A stretch of DNA of 6,380 nucleotides from Bryobacterales bacterium (GTDB taxonomy: Bacteria > Acidobacteriota > Terriglobia > Bryobacterales > Bryobacteraceae), in NCBI GenBank assembly GCA_003132865.1, contig PKYZ01000117.1, positions 324-6,703 of the forward strand. The letters run 5' to 3'. Each line of letters opens with the position of its first letter. Within the stretch, counting starts at the first letter, position 1. The translations under genes were made by a program, and so were the position numbers. Positions 6,100-6,380 of this stretch are shown here, piece by piece. Under the pieces are notes generated by a model. It saw nothing but the letters and a program-made list of their open reading frames with translations. It searched no databases and had not been told where the DNA came from.

Positions 6100-6380
6100 G
6101 TGCCGCACGTCTTCGTAGAAACCAATTGGCTATTCGCGTACGCCGCTCCGGCGCACCACCAGGTCCCTGCGGCGGCGGAGCTGCTCGATCGCGCACGACT
6201 GGGAGAGTTCACGATGCATATGCCCAATGTCTGTTTCGTAGAGGCACGACAACCTATTCTCACGAAGTGCCAACCCCAGAGAGAGGCAGACGCCATACGA
6301 AACTTCCTCACGTGGGCCCAACCGTCCGGTCACGTGAAGCGCGCCCAGAATCCTGCGCCATATGCATGGGTGATAGATTC
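6100..6380 (+). CDS. PIN-domain protein, VapC-like ribonuclease fold (partial, 3' end outside window)
   Basis: The frame opens with GTG at 6100 and stays open for 93 codons to the window edge. It begins MPHVFVETNWLFAYAAPAHH, which matches the PIN-domain pattern of a hydrophobic strand followed by an acidic residue and T-N. Here the usual Asp is Glu (E7). A second acidic site fits E48 in CFVEARQPI, also at the expected place. PIN proteins are metal-dependent nucleases, often toxins of VapBC systems. No VapB-like DNA-binding antitoxin is visible; the upstream neighbour, 6 bases away, is the PD-(D/E)xK-like protein. The ribosome-binding site is weak, so translation may be coupled to the upstream gene. 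The third and fourth catalytic acids would lie beyond the window. Confidence 0.72.
   Translation, partial: MPHVFVETNWLFAYAAPAHHQVPAAAELLDRARLGEFTMHMPNVCFVEARQPILTKCQPQREADAIRNFLTWAQPSGHVKRAQNPAPYAWVID

Overview
The window is GC-rich (lower between about 3,900 and 5,700) and clearly bacterial. It has Shine-Dalgarno-led genes, a GTG start and a short spacer between co-directional redox genes. The lineage cannot be fixed from this sequence alone. The fused NuoF/GltD-type flavoprotein, the hairpin-rich intergenic repeat and the PIN/nuclease-like accessory genes would fit an Acidobacteriota (Solibacter/Bryobacter-like) or similar soil genome, but that is a low-confidence impression.

Left part (1-3,858, minus strand): a redox operon read right to left. 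A NuoE/HydC-type thioredoxin-like [2Fe-2S] subunit (3,858-3,322) is followed, across a spacer carrying a nested hairpin repeat, by a 1,060-residue fusion protein (3,250-68). The fusion carries an N-terminal [2Fe-2S] thioredoxin-like domain, a NuoF core for FMN, NAD(H) and [4Fe-4S], a GltD/DPYD-type iron-sulfur domain, and a GltD-like FAD/NAD(P)H domain. A third gene starts at 58 and leaves the window; its ribosome-binding site overlaps the stop codon of the fusion gene. Together they look like the core of a soluble NAD(H)/NADP(H)/ferredoxin flavoprotein complex, comparable in parts to the Sporomusa-type Nfn transhydrogenase (StnABC) or to NuoEF modules of HydABC-type hydrogenases. The third partner is not visible.

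Middle part (3,859-5,511): an accessory gene, minus strand, encoding a DUF4062-type protein. It is one 456-codon reading frame with no frameshift but with three in-frame stop codons (one TAA, one TGA, one TAG). Each can be explained by a single C-to-T change of a Gln or Arg codon, and protein similarity patterns run through the stops. I read it as a recently inactivated pseudogene. A 30-bp sequence occurs twice in the same orientation (27/30 identical), just upstream of the NuoE gene and just upstream of the DUF4062 gene. It contains a TGCTAAAAT extended -10-like element, so it is either a shared promoter/operator or a direct repeat bounding an inserted cassette.

Right part (5,512-6,380, plus strand): a small protein with an apparent PD-(D/E)xK nuclease-like core whose similarity seems to begin upstream of its first usable start codon. 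Six bases downstream begins a PIN-domain protein that runs off the window. They look like a two-gene accessory module, perhaps toxin-antitoxin-like or defence-related.

No tRNA, rRNA, CRISPR array, IS element or integrase gene was seen.
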